Program-made: the position numbers and the translations under genes
Assembly (NCBI GenBank): GCA_034436555.1
Contig: DAOTUU010000033.1
Coordinates: 62,001 to 126,000, forward strand
Origin: JAFMJV01 sp034436555
Lineage (GTDB): Bacteria > Chloroflexota > Limnocylindria > Limnocylindrales > CSP1-4
Direction: 5' to 3'
Length of the DNA stretch: 64,000 bases
In this document: one piece after another, positions 63,651 to 64,000 of the stretch
Position numbering within the stretch: position 1 is the first letter of the stretch
Layout: each line of letters begins with the position of its first letter
Notes under the pieces: generated by a model
Told to the model about the DNA's origin: nothing
Seen by the model: the letters and a program-made list of their open reading frames with translations, nothing else
Databases searched by the model: none

Positions 63651-64000
63651 ATGCTGCTGCGCCGCGTGATCCCCTGCCTCGACGTGGCGGGTGGCCGCGT
63701 GGTCAAGGGCGTGCGATTCGTGGACCTCACCGACGAGGGCGACCCGCCGGAGCTCGCCGCGCGCTACGCGGCCGAGGGAGCCGACGAGATCTGCTTCCTG
63801 GACATCGGCGCCGCGCCCGAGGGTCGCGGCACGATCCTGGAGGTGGTGGAGCGCACCGCGCGCCGGGTGTTCGTGCCCATCACGGTGGGCGGCGGCGTCC
63901 GGTCCCCGCGGGACATGCGCGACGTGCTGCGCGCGGGGGGCGACAAGGTGGCCGTGAACACCGCGGCGGTCCGGGAGCCCGCGCTGCTGTCGCGGTGCGC
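63651..64000 (+). CDS. hisF: Imidazole glycerol phosphate synthase cyclase subunit HisF, N-terminal part
   Basis: The first 116 codons before the window ends. MLLRRVIPCLDVAGGRVVKGVRFVDL, the strand LDIGAAPEGRGTILEVV and VPITVGGGVRSPRDM with VNTAAV identify the HisF TIM barrel, which cyclises PRFAR with ammonia from HisH. The family has DITAS where this protein reads DIGAA; the catalytic Asp11 (CLDV) is kept and Asp130 lies beyond the end. A GACGAGG ribosome site precedes ATG 63651. 3' end outside the window. Confidence 0.95.
   Translation, partial: MLLRRVIPCLDVAGGRVVKGVRFVDLTDEGDPPELAARYAAEGADEICFLDIGAAPEGRGTILEVVERTARRVFVPITVGGGVRSPRDMRDVLRAGGDKVAVNTAAVREPALLSRC

Overview
The window is chromosomal DNA of very high G+C content (around 70% by eye, not computed), densely packed with genes. 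It is probably from a Gram-positive-like or Chloroflexota-type bacterium. The reasons are the order nusA-ylxR-infB-rbfA-nrnA-truB-ribF-rpsO-pnp, the presence of both RNase J and RNase Y, a RodZ-type HTH/DUF4115 protein, frequent GTG starts with 4-base overlaps, and many genes whose -10 box lies only 6-9 bases before the start codon (leaderless type, as in Deinococcus and some Chloroflexota). A Limnocylindria-like soil or freshwater Chloroflexota would fit, but that assignment is inference. No rRNA, tRNA, IS element or CRISPR array was recognised.

Layout. 1-10035: the end of ispG, then a translation and RNA-processing operon (nusA, ylxR, infB, rbfA, nrnA, truB, ribF) followed by rpsO and pnp. 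The PNPase carries a complete DEDDh exonuclease domain inserted between its two RNase PH halves. 10131-22688: asd, a family-4 uracil-DNA glycosylase, RNase J, FtsK, RodZ-like, CinA/PncC, a MurC-like ligase, an NTF2-like protein, YajQ, a 31-residue membrane peptide and a ThDP-dependent enzyme with a Pro/Glu-repeat N-terminus. 22713-26447: GNAT acetyltransferase, HhH-GPD protein, beta-carbonic anhydrase and two back-to-back VapBC-type toxin-antitoxin modules, the most accessory-looking part. 26735-32371: two paralogous membrane-anchored sulfatase-like hydrolases flank hflX and a secreted protein built from two copies of a two-cysteine domain.

32292-38326 (minus strand): miaA, miaB, a PHP phosphoesterase, a YmdB-like phosphodiesterase and RNase Y. 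38577-48672 (minus strand): a sugar-acid locus read as idnO, idnD, an iclR regulator, a 2-hydroxyacid dehydrogenase, a ribose-type ABC transporter (ATPase, permease, binding protein), an SMP-30 lactonase, a beta-hydroxyacid dehydrogenase and a shikimate-kinase-like protein. It looks like a complete uptake-and-oxidation unit for gluconate, idonate or a ketogluconate, with an IclR-type site at the internal promoter. 48745-56877 (minus strand): DNA repair and tRNA genes recX, recA, a small basic protein, tgt, an ABC-2 exporter, ruvB, ruvA, ruvC and yebC. 56984-59065: an EF-G-like GTPase.

59059-64000: histidine biosynthesis. hisA points left; a TrpR-family regulator (YerC/HisR type), hisG, hisC, hisB, hisH and the start of hisF point right. 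A perfect 18-bp palindrome sits in the divergent promoter between them and is the likely operator. The strongest candidates for something new are the PNPase/DEDDh fusion, the HisR palindrome, the regular leaderless promoter grammar and the duplicated-cysteine secreted protein lying between paralogous membrane hydrolases.
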